Shown piece by piece: positions 1 through 11,582 of a DNA stretch of 64,000 nt. This DNA comes from Ornithodoros turicata. Taxonomy: Eukaryota; Arthropoda; Arachnida; Ixodida; Argasidae. Position 1 is the stretch's first letter. The number at the start of each line of letters is the position of its first letter. The position numbers and the translations under genes were made by a program. Under the pieces are notes generated by a model, which worked only from the letters and a program-made list of their open reading frames with translations, had not been told where the DNA came from and did no database searches. The DNA lies in contig NW_026999297.1 of assembly GCF_037126465.1 (NCBI RefSeq), positions 186,001 through 250,000 on the forward strand, given 5' to 3'.

Positions 1-2680
1 AAGCTGTTTTCCGAAGGGACAGCTGGCCAATTAGATTGTAAAGTGCTGCGAAACATTAGTGTATCGGTCCCATACACACGTTTAATGACCTTCCCATGTT
101 ACAAATGGATTTGTCATCTAAATTAGAAAGTAAGTAGAGCCCAAGAAACTGTGATACAGTAAGAAAGGGCATAGGAAAGGGAAAACCTGTGTGCATCCCA
201 CGGAGTAGCATTTTACACGCGGCCGCGTTCAATCCAAATCCCTCTTCAAAAGTGTGATTGAATCCAAATCCAAATCCTAGCCATTAGTTGGCCGCCAATC
301 AAATGATTTCGATCAAATCCACAACAGTGACCACGGAGTTACCCCTTACACATTCTCCACACACTCTCAGAACAGTGTTATACAAAGGGCATGACCGGAT
401 ACACAAAGACATGTTTTGATGTGCTGTGACAAAGACATAACAGAAGACACTCGTGGTGTGAGCATATCACCTTCTATTATGTCTCATGAAACAAATGGTG
501 ATAGTGAAGGGACCAGTGACTCCAGTTCACCTCCAAGCAGTTTTGCGAAATGTGCCCTTTCAATCATTAAAATAGTACTGAACGTCACAACAGAGTCTCT
601 CAAAGAGTCTCTCTCATCAACCACCTTTCCATTTTCAGTAAACTGCTTTGTTTTGCAAACAGAAAAAAAAAAAGAGACAGATCCATGCATAGTTTAATGA
701 ACTGTAACTTTTCATTATCTATGTTTTTCCAGATGTTTTCATGTGTCACTAGTGGAACTAAATTTATTTCATTACCATGTCATAAGCTTTTCCGGGACAC
801 AGTTTGATGTACATTGTTTCAGGTATGTTCCTCGTAATATGCTAAGCCAATCCCAGAAGCACAACAGTTCTTGCATTCCACAGGAATATCTCAAATCAAG
901 TCAGTCAAATTAAATTAAAGAATGACACTGCACGCTACATCCTTCTTTCCATGCTATACTTTTAGCATGTAGGTCTCATGACACCTGCCATGAAGAAAGT
1001 GTGGCTGTACAGGTTGCAAGGAACATGGAAAGGGACGTGAATGGTTTTTTGAATGTTCGGAAGTTACCTGATGCTTGATCCAAAAGTGAGCACTTTTTCA
1101 GTTCATTTGGCAATTTGCGTCTTGGAATATACGTTGCCATATATTGCTCAGTAGGCTTGTTGCTTGTCACAAAATCTCCCAGTGTCACGGAGCTAAGAAG
1201 GATGATACAACACACAACGTCTCCTTTTTAGCTCCACGACACTGGGGATTTTAACCATTTTAAGATATGTACTACCGAACTGCCCAGTTTTTAACCCTTT
1301 TATGTGCAGCTTAGATATGCTGCTTGAACCATGCAACATGCCTGGCAGTGAGGGCTCAACAACAACTTTATGAATGATGGTGATTGGGGACTTTCATCAC
1401 CACCCATTGCAATACTCTACCCCATCGCTTCGGGTAATGTGCAGGGGAATAATGACTACCAAAGTCTCAAGATGTACAAACACACTGGTGGGAGCTGGAA
1501 AATTCTCTTGGTCCATGTCCTAATGGACATGGACCAAGACCAGTTTACATTTGTCAAGCATGGGAGAACTAACACATATGAAATGTAGTTTGCACAAATT
1601 AAAATAATCATATGGAATCAAATGTCACCCCCCTTTACTTTTCATTTTTTCTTCTTCACTCACAGTTGTACATTCCAGAAATAGGTACAGTATCATTACA
1701 AGCTGCATGAAAATAAAAAGAATGTTTTTCCTTGGCCTGTGGGGGTAGGTTCGAGATAAGTCCACGGATGGTGTAAACGTCAAACCCTACACCATCAAAA
1801 TGTGTGTCTTCTCCGGTCCGCAGGGGATCGGAACCCCACCGTGGACCATTCACCTCCGACCCACAAACTGTGTTGACAGGGGACTTGACTGTATTATCGA
1901 TGAAAGATGGGAAAATTTGAGGCTTTGTACGTATTTGTCCTTTCTATGTTGTTCCAGCCTCAGAACACCAGTTCTCTCATGTTGACTGTATTGTTCTCCT
2001 TTCGACATGCTGTTTCACGGCTCTGACCACTGTAGCAGAGGGGATTTGAAGAACCGCCTAATAAAAAATGGAAATCGTGTACGGTTTTCATGAAGCAAGA
2101 AAAAATGAGGAAAAAGAGGGTTGTGCTAGGAGCCAGTGTATCTCCAAATATGATACCCACTAAAGCACTGCGTGGAAATGTGACCTTACTGCAGAATACA
2201 ACAGCAGCAGATAAAGTATGATTATGACTCTTATGATTATGACAGGTTTTGCATATGCATATGTCACTTTGTCCCGTAAATAGCTTTTAGTATTTGCCAA
2301 GGCGCGAGAATTGACACTTGTCTGCTTCCCTCACTGGAAACTCAGCGCAGTTTGATTTCTTTCTTTTCAATGACGTGCAAGTTTTGAGATTCCGTGGCAT
2401 GGCAACCCTGCTCCTACGCAAAGACGTCGACCGCGAGATATGTGTTGCCATCGACGACAGCAGTTTCCTTTTTATCTCACTGGTGTAAGGGTTTCCTGCA
2501 TTGTGGAATTTTTTAGATGAAATGTACCCCAAGGTGCAACATGTCCATTTTTCTGTTCAACTACAGTGAAGGTAAATTAGAAGACTCATTAACACAGCCA
2601 GATAAGTACTTGTTGTAAGTTGGATACGCCAGTTGGATACGCCAGTTGGATAAGTCAGATAAGTAAGTTGGAGACGGACT
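1..2680. other. No gene recognised
   Basis: Short open frames on both strands show no domain I recognise and no splice-supported continuity. There are local repeats of an AATCCAAATCC-like motif near 230-280. A 50-bp stretch at about 1930-1981 is also found inside the LINE near 6.7 kb. Two tandem TTGGATACGCCAG repeats lie near 2620-2645. Remaining exons of the minus-strand GOPC gene would be expected in this direction, but I could not find them here. Confidence 0.5.
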
Positions 2681-2739
2681 TCTCATCCCTTGTCCCGTGT
2701 GAACGCATAGCAGGGACTCCCACATGACGTCACTGCGTG

Positions 2740-3655
2740 GACTTATCGCTGGGACTCTGGTTGTGAACCGTCCTGACTGTTTGACGGCTCCAAGAAGTTA
2801 CAACACAGATGACAAACGGTTACAACACATATATACAGTCAAGTGAAGCAGGGCCAGTAACGACATGGATAAGTGTTATCGGTGATCCTTGTCACAATAT
2901 CACGAATCTACTTCCTGCAAGACCAACGTGCTCATCTGTTACTTATATGGCAGATTTCAGAATCAACCGTTTTGGGCTCGGTGGCGATGCCATCAACCTA
3001 ACCTATGTTTATTTCTTCTTCAAGTAAGAGCAAACACACGAGTTTGTGCTCTAAACGATCGAACAATATATGTCTCCTAGTGCTACCGTGCCTGCATGTA
3101 TGCGTGTCTACACTGCACGGTTGTAGTATCGTTGTCAGGCTATTTTCGCCGACGTCAAGTGATATCGAGGTTAACCCAGGTCCCCCAACTTGACAACGAA
3201 GACAAAAAGAAAATGTAAGAAAAAGAAAGAACCAACAGGTGGCATCATATTTCCACTACTTGTCCAGACCAACAAAATAGAAAGGGGTAGAGGCCATACC
3301 TGTCTCGCATCCATCTTCATGCATTCCTTTTTTCCATGCTAATCAATAGTATGGAACAGCCTACCCTACTCAGCCATTCACATAACAAACCCGAATCACA
3401 TTCTCCGCATCACAATTTTTCAGTTTCTTTTTTCTTTAGCAATTTGTTCTGAATGGTTACCATGTTTGTTTGCTCTGCTGTACAATATTACAGCTTGTTG
3501 TTTTTTGTTTGTGCTGTTTAACTATGTATAACGTTGCGGTCCTCAATTAGTTTTGTATAATTGGCATCATGTACACCATTGTTCTATGCGCCACTCCCAT
3601 GTAGTAACCTCGGGACCCTTAGGGTATTTAAATAAATATCAGCGTGCTTCATAAC
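2740..3655 (+). mobile_element. Internally deleted LINE (CR1-like) with 2A motif
   Basis: This is a short relic of a non-LTR retrotransposon. Its 5' part has an open frame ending in a 2A-like motif (3161-3184). Only about 130 bp later the sequence resembles the C-terminal end of a LINE reverse transcriptase frame and its 3' UTR. It ends with a GGGTATTTAAATAAATA-type tail near 3650. A similar GGGTATTAATAAA tail closes the larger LINE relic at 7.56 kb, which suggests one family. The reverse transcriptase core is missing, so the copy is internally deleted. The left boundary is uncertain and I saw no target duplication. Confidence 0.5.
3005..3193 (+). CDS. N-terminal LINE ORF fragment ending in a 2A-like sequence
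   Basis: The frame has 62 codons. It has a hydrophobic, Cys-rich middle (residues 20-45) and ends with DIEVNPGP (residues 53-60), then PPT and a stop. D-x-E-x-NPGP is the signature of 2A ribosome-skipping peptides, where the bond before the final Pro is not made. 2A-like sequences are known at the N terminus of some non-LTR retrotransposon proteins, such as trypanosome L1Tc/ingi and sea urchin CR1-like elements. The stop right after the motif and the LINE 3' end just downstream indicate a truncated copy. It is probably not translated now. The start codon is the first ATG in frame and is not otherwise supported. Confidence 0.5.
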   Translation: MFISSSSKSKHTSLCSKRSNNICLLVLPCLHVCVSTLHGCSIVVRLFSPTSSDIEVNPGPPT

Positions 3656-3872
3656 AACATCAAGACCACCTCCTGATGAATACATTACACGTTATATTAT
3701 ATAGTGCCATATATCTCGCAGTGCAAGCAAATGTCCCTCCACATGTGACTGTTTGCACACCTGTTTCTCTTGCACTAGCAACTGGGATAATAGCTCTCGC
3801 AGAACTATGTATTATTTCTGGGCTCATGTGACACAGATTTTGCCTAACGGCACATAATGTGTCTGCATAATA

Positions 3873-4587
3873 CAATCGACCCGCGTTTATCCAGACAGCT
3901 TCGTTTCCTGTGTGGAAATGTCCGGATAGCGGGGGAACCGGATAAGTGGAACGCGAAAATCCGGAGTGATCCTAAAAGGACATCTTTATTGACCATTACA
4001 CAAAAAAGTATCCATTGTCATCTGTTTCATTCTAATATGGACATTCAGTTCTTGCAAACCTTTGCTAATGACATTAACTTGCAAAATATCATTCCGTTGC
4101 TCGAAAAATGCTGGCATTGCTGAAAAAAGCTTTTGCTGGCATTGCTGATGCCAAGTTGTCGACGCTTCGGCGTGCTGGGCGAACACATAGCCGACGACAC
4201 CTTCGAAATGCACACACGACCTTCTCAGCCTGAAATGACCAGACTGCTCAGTGAATCACTTTTGTGTAATGTGCAAAGTCTGAAAGGGAGATAATTCTTT
4301 CTAGCAACATCCTCTTTGTTTCAGTAAAAAGGAGTCCACGACCAGAGTCCTCGACCTCGCCTGACTAGATGCAGGTCAAGTGTCCTTCCTCTGACGGTGA
4401 CCGATATAACTGAAGCCGACTGTTAGGTATTAGTCACCTCTGTTCCCTGGAATTCTCGTCCCAGTCCAGAGGCTGAAGTCCGGATAAACAAGGGCGAAAT
4501 ACATGGGGAGAAATCTGTCCCGGTGCTTTTTTGTCCGATAGCGCTGGATCCGGATAAATGAAGTCCAGATAAACACGGGATCGACAG
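3873..4587. mobile_element. Tc1/mariner (pogo/Tigger-like) non-autonomous element, TA target
   Basis: The ends are inverted: the left begins CAATCGACCCGCGTTTATCC and the right, read inward, begins CTGTCGATCCCGTGTTTATC. TA flanks the element on both sides (3871-3872 and 4588-4589), as expected for the Tc1/mariner superfamily. Further TTATCC/CCGGATAA motifs lie inside both ends, a pogo/Tigger-like pattern. The interior shows no transposase frame, so this is a 715-bp non-autonomous copy. Confidence 0.7.
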
Positions 4588-4589
4588 TA

Positions 4590-5390
4590 TATGCAGTAGT
4601 GGTAGCAAAAAAAAAAGACAAGATATTTTAGGCAAATTATTTCACTGTGCTATGGCAATAAATCCCTGCAGATGCATTTGCAACCTTCATTCCATAAGCC
4701 CTTTGACATGAAGCTTTCTTTAACTGAAACGAGAAGATTTTGGGTGTCATGAGACACTTTTGACCAATCCCAAGATTTTGGACCTAATGGGACATTTGGG
4801 GATTAAAGGATCAATGGCCATAATGAGACTCTTGACTGTAATGAGCTACCATCCTGGTTTTAACTAAACATACACATAGCAGCTACTGCAGGCCAGGCTG
4901 CTAGGCTCAGCTATGTTGGAGACTCATCTCTATGGAGCTGATAAACACAACATATTCATGTCCTTAAATAGCGGTGAATGTGCTCCTTCACACACCGGTG
5001 CTCATGAAGTGAAATCATGCGTAAATTGTAGATTGTAGAAATGTCAGTCCGTGAAAAATCACACTGGCACGAAAGAAATGCTTCCAGAAAATCAATTCAC
5101 CACCACAAGGCACTGCAGTTGTGGACAGACTTTTCAGCATTGCCAGACAGATTTTTATGTTGCTGAAATGCAGAACATGTACCAGACTTTTAAAATTACA
5201 ATTGTCCTGCAGGTGTACTTTACTAATAAGAAAGCAAAATGCAGCAATCATAATCAGTAATCGTAAACCATTATCCCTGTGTGCAAAAGTTTCTTAATAA
5301 AAGGGAAGTATTTTATTCCCTTAGTCTAAAGAAATAAAATTCATTTCTTTAGACTAAATTCGTACTGTTTTCAACTTTAAATGTACACTT
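4590..5390. other. No gene recognised; short hairpin at 5321-5357
   Basis: I see no gene here. A perfect 15-bp inverted repeat (TTAGTCTAAAGAAAT) lies at 5321-5335 and 5343-5357 around a 7-base loop. A smaller AAGGGAA/TTCCCTT pair lies just upstream of it. Confidence 0.45.
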
Positions 5391-5399
5391 CTGAACTTA

Positions 5400-7565
5400 G
5401 GCAGCCAATTTTTGGTACATCTGTTAAGCAGTGGAGATGGGAAGGTTATGAAGAAGAGTGACAACAAACACATGATGCAGAGGCAACACAACAGCAGTTG
5501 GAACATAATGTCAGAACATAACCCTCCATGGTGCAACACACATCTACGACGTTTCCCAAACAAAACGAAATGGCTATTTATAGAAGCTTGGATACCTAAA
5601 AGCCAATCTCACTGATTCGCATATCGCTCAGCGGAAATGCATTCTTGCCCTGAGCTTACAAATGCCGAAGTTGCTTTCCTTGACAATACCATTACAGGTA
5701 TGTTGCTGAACAACCCAAGGAAGTTCTGGAACATGGTCACTCCAACCGATAGATTATGAATTGTATTAATGAAAACTAACAGCGAACTGATGAAGAGTGT
5801 ACTGAACATTGTGTTCTTCAGTTACTTTTCTCTCATGAATTCAGGTGATATGCTTTGTTTTTGTAGTCACAGCTACTTTCCAATGGACCCATTTGTTATT
5901 GGATGGGATCGCAAAAATTACTGCGTAGTTAAAAACCTTTTCTGCAGCTGGCATTGACTGCATCAACACAAAGTTCCTCAAGGGTACAGACGTATATTCC
6001 TTCCTCATCCTTAGTAGAATATATTTCAACAATCTCTATACTACGGCACCTTGCCAGACAGCTGGAAGATGGGGAAGGTGGCCCCAATTCATAGGTCAGG
6101 AACAAAGCACTCGCCTCATTATGTTCTACCCGTATCTATCACCTCTGTGCAACGTAAGATTTTAGAAGACATCATTTTCTCGTAGATGCAATTTCTCTGC
6201 AAGTTCTCTCGAATGCAATTCATTTTTCAACGTACCCCAACAAGGTTTTCGCAGGTTGTATTCATGCGAAACTCAACTCCTTTCATTTACTCAGTCTTCA
6301 CATCGTACTTGACAATCGCTGACTGCATCTTTCTTAATTTTTCCAAAGGATTTGATAAGGTCTCCCAACAGCTCCAGATACTAAAACTACACGACTGAAG
6401 TCCACTAATATGGCTCAATTTTTTTCTGACACACCGCAAACGATTTGTTAATGCGTGTTTATTCCACTCTGCACCCTGTTCTCACTGGCATCCCTCAAGG
6501 TACTGTCCTCGTGCCTTTACTATTTTTAATGTACATTAATGATCTGCCTGATTCCGTAACATCTACTATTCATCTTTTTGCAGATGACTGTACCGTTTAC
6601 CATGAAATAACAACCAATGACAACATGCACGCACTTCAAGCTGATATAAACAAAATTAATTTGTGCAGTAAAACATGGCACATGATGAAAGTATTGTTTG
6701 TATCTGTCCCCTCTATGTTGTTCCAGCCTCAGAACATCAGTTTATCTCATGGCACATGAAACTGAACGTCACAAAATGTAAACACACGCACATGTCACGT
6801 ACAATTAAGCACTCGCGCACTTAACACCTCGATAATGTTGCTCTCAAATCAGTCATGTCATATAAATACTTAGGTGTTGATATCATTTCTAATCTCAGTT
6901 GGGAAAATCTAACTAAAAAAAATACTAAAAAATCTAAATAACTGTACGTTGGGATACCTCAGATGTCACCCCGCTTCAACAGATATCCAAGTCTTAAGTT
7001 ACAAAACGCTCACAATTAGAATATGCATCGCCCGTATGGGACCCTGCTTCTGTAACATGGATGAGGGGATGTACATAGCATTTCATTTGTTCAAACATCC
7101 ACCGTAACTGCCACAAAAACCTACCTGGGCTTGGCACCTCTTGAATCAAGACTCCCTGAATTGTGTCTCTTTTCCACTGAGCCCCGAACTCAGCCATATT
7201 ACGTATCGTTGTGGTTTGATCATCCTCACAAGGTTGGAATAATATCTTCTTTCCACTTTCTCCACCCCATTTATTCCACGGACATCGAGGGAATGGGATT
7301 GCCTCCCCCATCCCTCGTTACAATCAGCGGCTTCTCAACATTTTCGTCCACCTTACATAATATGTCATGTTGATGCAGCTCTACGTTGGATTATATATGA
7401 AATGCATTGTACAAACCCACAGTATAATTTTTTCTTGTTATTGTTTGTGCTTGTTTACGAGCATTCAACCTCATTTCATTTATTACTTTTACATTTTTGT
7501 TCTATTAACTCACTCCCCTGTGTAATGCTATGCATTGAGGGTATTAATAAAAAAATAATAAATTT
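5400..7565 (+). pseudogene. LINE reverse transcriptase relic (CR1/jockey-like)
   Basis: This is a non-LTR retrotransposon copy broken by frameshifts and stops. Recognisable blocks appear in order on the plus strand in changing frames. A linker with NNPRKFWNMV lies near 5700. The reverse transcriptase finger region (SWKMGKVAPIHRSG) starts near 6050. A SCETQLLSFT block is near 6270. FSKGFDKVS, matching the usual FSKAFDxVxH motif, is near 6340. GIPQGTVL with YINDLP is at 6490-6550. The catalytic FADD box, followed by CTVY, is near 6580, and a KYLGV-type block is near 6870. The 3' UTR ends in GGGTATTAATAAA plus an A-rich tail near 7560. The endonuclease domain is not seen. The copy is non-functional and further damaged by a small insertion at 6686-6747. 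Confidence 0.8.
6674..6759 (+). repeat. 62-bp insert flanked by 12-bp direct repeats inside the LINE
   Basis: CATGGCACATGA occurs at 6674-6685 and again at 6748-6759. The 62 bases between them interrupt the LINE reading frame, which continues correctly (WHMKLNVTKCK) when insert and one repeat are removed. About 50 bp of the insert, centred on TATGTTGTTCCAGCCTCAGA, recurs near 1930-1981. This is the footprint of a small mobile insertion with target duplication; its family is unknown. Confidence 0.6.
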
Positions 7566-8681
7566 TTAAAAAATCACAATTATTGAGGAGACCAGCTATT
7601 TAGCTCTGGTGGCAGTATGCAATAGATTGTGACCTTCAGAATGTCTACGCCGAGTAAATAGAGTTCTGCGTCAATTATTGTATGTTATCACTACGACTCC
7701 AAGTTTTCTGCTAGAGGTGTAGCAAATGTTTTGCTGCTCAAGTTTTAAAAAATTACCACGCGTTGTTCATTACCGAGTCTCTGAAGGACAACTCGACATC
7801 TTTAGTGGCATCTTTTGTTAGCAGAGGGCGTTATATCTGTGGGAGCTAGTTAGCAGACAGCCACACAGGAGGAAGCCCAGAGGTCAACTGTTTATTCGGG
7901 CGCGTAGCGCGTGCCCGCTGTTGCGATAGACATCGTCGTCGTCGACGGTAGGTGGTCGCCACAGGTACTCCCCCGCCCAGAGACAGCGGGAGCTGTGGTT
8001 GCAGATTGCAGCAGTAGCAGGAGCATGGAATGGAACGCAGATGGGTGATGCGATGATGGGAGGCAGGTGCGGTGCTGAAGGAGTCGCTTGAATCGCTTTG
8101 AGTCGCGTGAGTGGCTTTGAGTCGCTTTGGAAGAGCTTGGTGATGTGCGCCACAAGGTTTGCGAGGCCGTGAAGAGAGGTTGACAAGTTAGAAGAGAGCG
8201 ACAACTACAGTGGGAGTGCGTGCACTTTGTCGCGTGCCTCAGTTCTCGGCTAATTTTGTGCTGCCCACCCGCACAGTAAACCTGTCTTGCTCGCTGGCAT
8301 TGCCTGGTCTTTGCGTTCCTTCCTACATCTTTTAGGAATGGATTGCAGCTACGTACTATGTACATAATCGCACTGAAGCATAAGTGCGGGCTACCTGCAT
8401 GTAATTTGTGGTGCTGTGAGAGAAAGAGTGTTTTGCTGGTTCGAGCTTCGTTACATATTTTTGTGTAATTCACGTCGCCCATTCTCAGGTTCATTTCATC
8501 ATGCAAATTGAAGCAGTCCGATGAAGTTGACTAACAACTACCCTAACAATCCTTCTGGGTTTGCCGGTAGTTTGAATTTGCACTAAAACCACCAAGGAAT
8601 GCTGAGATGCGCAACACTAATCGCAACACAAAGCTCTATGAAAAGATGGCTAGGAAGCAAACGAGCTGGTGAAGATGATGC
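7566..8681. other. Possible solo LTR or other repeat (minus strand), otherwise unassigned
   Basis: A 204-codon open frame covers 7892-8506 on the minus strand. It is rich in Ser, His and Thr and looks like no protein I know. On the same strand an AATAAA lies near 7890, at the far end of a roughly 600-bp moderately GC-rich segment. That arrangement is compatible with the U3-R part of a solo LTR. I found neither matching LTR ends nor a target duplication, so this is only a suggestion. Confidence 0.25.
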
Positions 8682-8813
8682 ATAATGTAAAACCCCCGAG
8701 ACTAGGGAACACGAAGGGACAGACACAACACGAAGTCTCAACTTCTCAAGTCTCAAGACTTCGTGTTGTGTCTGTCCCTTCGTGTTCCCTAGTCTCGGGG
8801 GTTTTTACATTAT
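8682..8813. repeat. 132-bp foldback repeat with 57-bp near-perfect arms
   Basis: The left arm (8682-8738) and right arm (8756-8813) are reverse complements apart from a 1-base indel in a run of A/T. A 17-base spacer separates them. The arms contain GGGACAGACACAACACGAAG. Such a structure would form a long hairpin and is typical of a very small foldback element. No coding content. Confidence 0.85.
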
Positions 8814-8893
8814 ACAAAGCTGTAGCTCTTGCGTGTTCTGGTCTTTTCTGTGTTCTTGAGTGGTTGGAGCACTTTTAAAGGGACAGCCACATA

Positions 8894-9415
8894 CCGTAAT
8901 TTCGAGCATATTAGCCACGGCATACGCGCAAATTTTTTCTTTGGCCCGCGCTCTGCGGCTTATCTGATGAGTATTTCTCCGTGGTATTTTCCCCGTATCC
9001 CGGTTTCAATGAAAGGGCCGACACTACCTTCGGAACAGCCCCTCCTCACCAATGCATGAACAATACATAACAGGGGTGCCTCGACAATCGAGTAGACTGG
9101 CCCTCCTCGTATCTTCCCCCATGCAGCTTTAACGAAACGGGTTGACAGTGATTCGTGTCTTCGGGAAGACCACCGATCTGTCCACCCAGAAAAAGCATGC
9201 AACAAGGACACAATCCCATCTTAGTAGAACGATACAACTGAGCTACAACTGACCTCCTTGGTTGTACACAGTGCCGATCCCAGAATTGATTTTATATCTG
9301 CGCCACTAGTTTCCCGTAAACAGCAGTCAGGTGGCATTGCCTGCAGCTTATCTGCCGGAAAATCTTCAAAATGTTCCTAAAAACGGGTCCTCCAGCTTAT
9401 ACGCACAAAATTAGG
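8894..9415. mobile_element. Small Tc1/mariner-type MITE, TA target
   Basis: The left end reads CCGTAATTTCGAGCATATTA. The right end read inward is CCTAATTTTGTGCGTATAAG, an imperfect inverted repeat. TA flanks both sides (8892-8893 and 9416-9417). A GGCTTATCTG/CAGCTTATCTG motif is repeated inside. The 522-bp interior has no transposase-like frame. Confidence 0.55.
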
Positions 9416-9417
9416 TA

Positions 9418-10724
9418 ACTTCCAGTCGGTTTTGAAACTATGGTGTCATTTTATTCCTCGTTTACAATTGACCAAGCTATCGAAAATCTCGCGCAATATG
9501 ATGGCCCAGCTTCAATGCTATAAGATCGAATATGTGCAGACACCGAATGTTAAGAGGAATTCCCTCTCCAGAAAAAAGCAAAAAGGGGTGCCTTTCTCCT
9601 ACTGTTAGGAAATGACATCACGCCGAAGCAACGCTCGTCTTCTTTTATTCAATATCTACGCATGTTTAGATTGAAAAATTAAGCCAAGTAGCTCGTCACG
9701 TGACACCGAACGTAAGGATATATGTTTTATAAATGGGTTTCCGGATGCAATGTCCCTTTAACGCCTTGAGTTGGCTCAGAGACGTGTGCATCTTATGGAT
9801 GTCGTGATTACACTGGCATCCAATGGTTGGCCATTTACAACATTTATGCTTCCACATTCTCCGATGGGCCGGACTCCTCAAGAGCATCAGAGGGACCCTG
9901 AGGACAACACAAGCTCTAATACACAAAACATTAGTCGAGTGCAAATATAGATATTGACGCTGCTTTCAAAACTTCATCTTCCAGAGATTCTGTGTTTGAG
10001 TATCCTATGCCAGCAGCGACATTACGGAGAGGTGAAGGTATGTGCTGCATCACAGATCCTCCATGCAACATTTAAAACTCCACGATTTGGAGGCGTGTGG
10101 CACATGTATATTCATAGAAAATGTATTTATATGAGAACATTAGGGAGGACGGGTATTATAATACACCCGTACAAGCCGATAACTGTACCTTTGCTACACC
10201 AATACTGGGTGTAACACTGCTTTTGCACCACCTTTGCTTTCCTTTTCTTCTCATTTCTTGGTATTTTTTTTTAACAAAGGTTAACTGGACTCTATATCCT
10301 AAAGGCCATCTACTCTCTCATGCTTATTGCAATGCATCGTGCCTTCAGCAAATGTATCTATGCTCACTAGTGAAGTAGGTATGACAGATATTGCCATCTC
10401 TAAGATCGCGTTCGTGCTACCCGCGATGTCAACACACGATGTGTGTTGCAGTTTCAGTTTGTTACGATGTACTGAAAAAACTGCAACGTGTGCGCGCACG
10501 AAGCACGAGTTTACATGACATGTGGTGACCAACTGTTGTCTTCTCTAAGTCCTTGTTATGCCCTACGGTAGGGATGCCCATTTCACTGGACCGTACTTAG
10601 TAATTTGCACGAGCACAATAACGAGGCTACTAGAATCATAACGTTCGGATGCCCGGCATCACTACTTGTGTCTCAGCAAGCCCATCACTGCCACGTGTAG
10701 GAAAATCACAAATCAATCACTTAC
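9418..10724. other. Intronic or intergenic sequence, no gene seen
   Basis: Short open frames only, none with recognisable domains. Because GOPC exon 1 is at 10725-10949 on the minus strand with a splice donor at its lower end, this stretch is probably the start of GOPC intron 1. Confidence 0.5.
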
Positions 10725-10949
10725 CTCTAGTCTTTCGTTTGTTTCAAAGACCGTCTGCGATTTGTGGCAGAGTTGAGCAAAAGCACTGGTTAGAGCAGTC
10801 ATCTTTCGACGTCCCTCGTAGATGATATCACATTGCTCCTCATCAATCTCGCCCAACAGTATGTCCAGGTCTAAATACGCCCTATCGAACTCTTTTTCTA
10901 GCAACTCCAACCACCTCATTGCAACAGTAGCTGTTGACATGACGTCCAA
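10725..10949 (-). CDS. GOPC: GOPC (PIST/CAL) first coding exon, partial gene
   Basis: The exon encodes 75 residues. Blocks [26 protein letters not shown] and FAQLCHK closely match the N-terminal region of the animal Golgi-associated PDZ and coiled-coil protein GOPC, directly before its first coiled coil. GOPC is a peripheral Golgi protein that traffics membrane proteins and binds their C-termini through a PDZ domain. That domain must lie in later exons. The exon ends in GAG followed by a GTAAGT donor (10724 downward), leaving phase 0. The start at 10949 gives a short leader; a second ATG at 10940 and a third at 10919 are alternatives, the last nearest the conserved block. No later exon is visible between here and position 1, implying long introns. 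The 222-bp satellite array begins only about 630 bp upstream of this start. Confidence 0.85.
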
Positions 10950-11139
10950 GTACGTGGAAGATCTGTACGTCAGACGGTGTTCTTCTAATGTTCACGCACG
11001 CTCGGGAGATTCAGCTGGAGAAATATATCACGTTCGCGTTGAATTCTTTGTCGTCACCACATATTAGGCAAATGGCCCAGTAAATTGGAACGTCTCAGTA
11101 CAAAAACATAACGATACTTTAGTGAAGAAGACCGCCACT

Positions 11140-11579
11140 CTGGAACATGGATGGATCTGTGGCTTTTCCCCTTGGCGCGGGCGGTAGCTTGCGCCACCTA
11201 GCCTAGAATTGACACACTACTGAGATGAAATTACTTCGGATGATCACAATTAGTTCACACTGCTGGTGTTTGCATTGGAGACAACAACATTATTCCTATA
11301 TGCCACCAATCATTCAGTCGGTCCTTTGTACTGAATTGAGGTTAACTTCGCCCCTATCGTTTCGGAAAACCTTCCCATAAGGTCACATCGCCCTGCGTCG
11401 GCTGAATACCTTTGCATGCCAGTATGACATGCTCCGCCGTCTCCTCTTGTCCTCATATACCGCATGTTTTATCTGAGACCTCTGTATATTTTGCGACATG
11501 AGTTTTCATTCGTAACGTCCCTGTCCTTGCCTCAAACAGCAGCGCGCTTGCCCTACGAGTTGTCGAAAATTCCCTCTGA
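11140..11579 (-). pseudogene. LINE 3'-terminal fragment (RT C-terminus plus 3' UTR)
   Basis: On the minus strand the segment reads through a LINE C-terminal region. Blocks include FEARTGTLRMKTHVAKY, then a zinc-knuckle-like CGI(stop)GQEETAEHVILAC, in which the second Cys codon of the knuckle appears to have become TGA. A downstream stretch with GGTGGCGCAAGCTACCGCCC resembles tick LINE 3' UTRs as I remember them. The upper end abuts the 222-bp satellite at about 11580. It is a 5'-truncated, inactive copy lying just upstream of GOPC. Confidence 0.65.
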
Positions 11580-11582
11580 CCG

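Noticed and set aside
1720..1870. tRNA-like B-box motif (GGATCGGAACCC) suggesting a SINE
   Set aside because: No matching A box at the proper distance, no tail and no target duplication.
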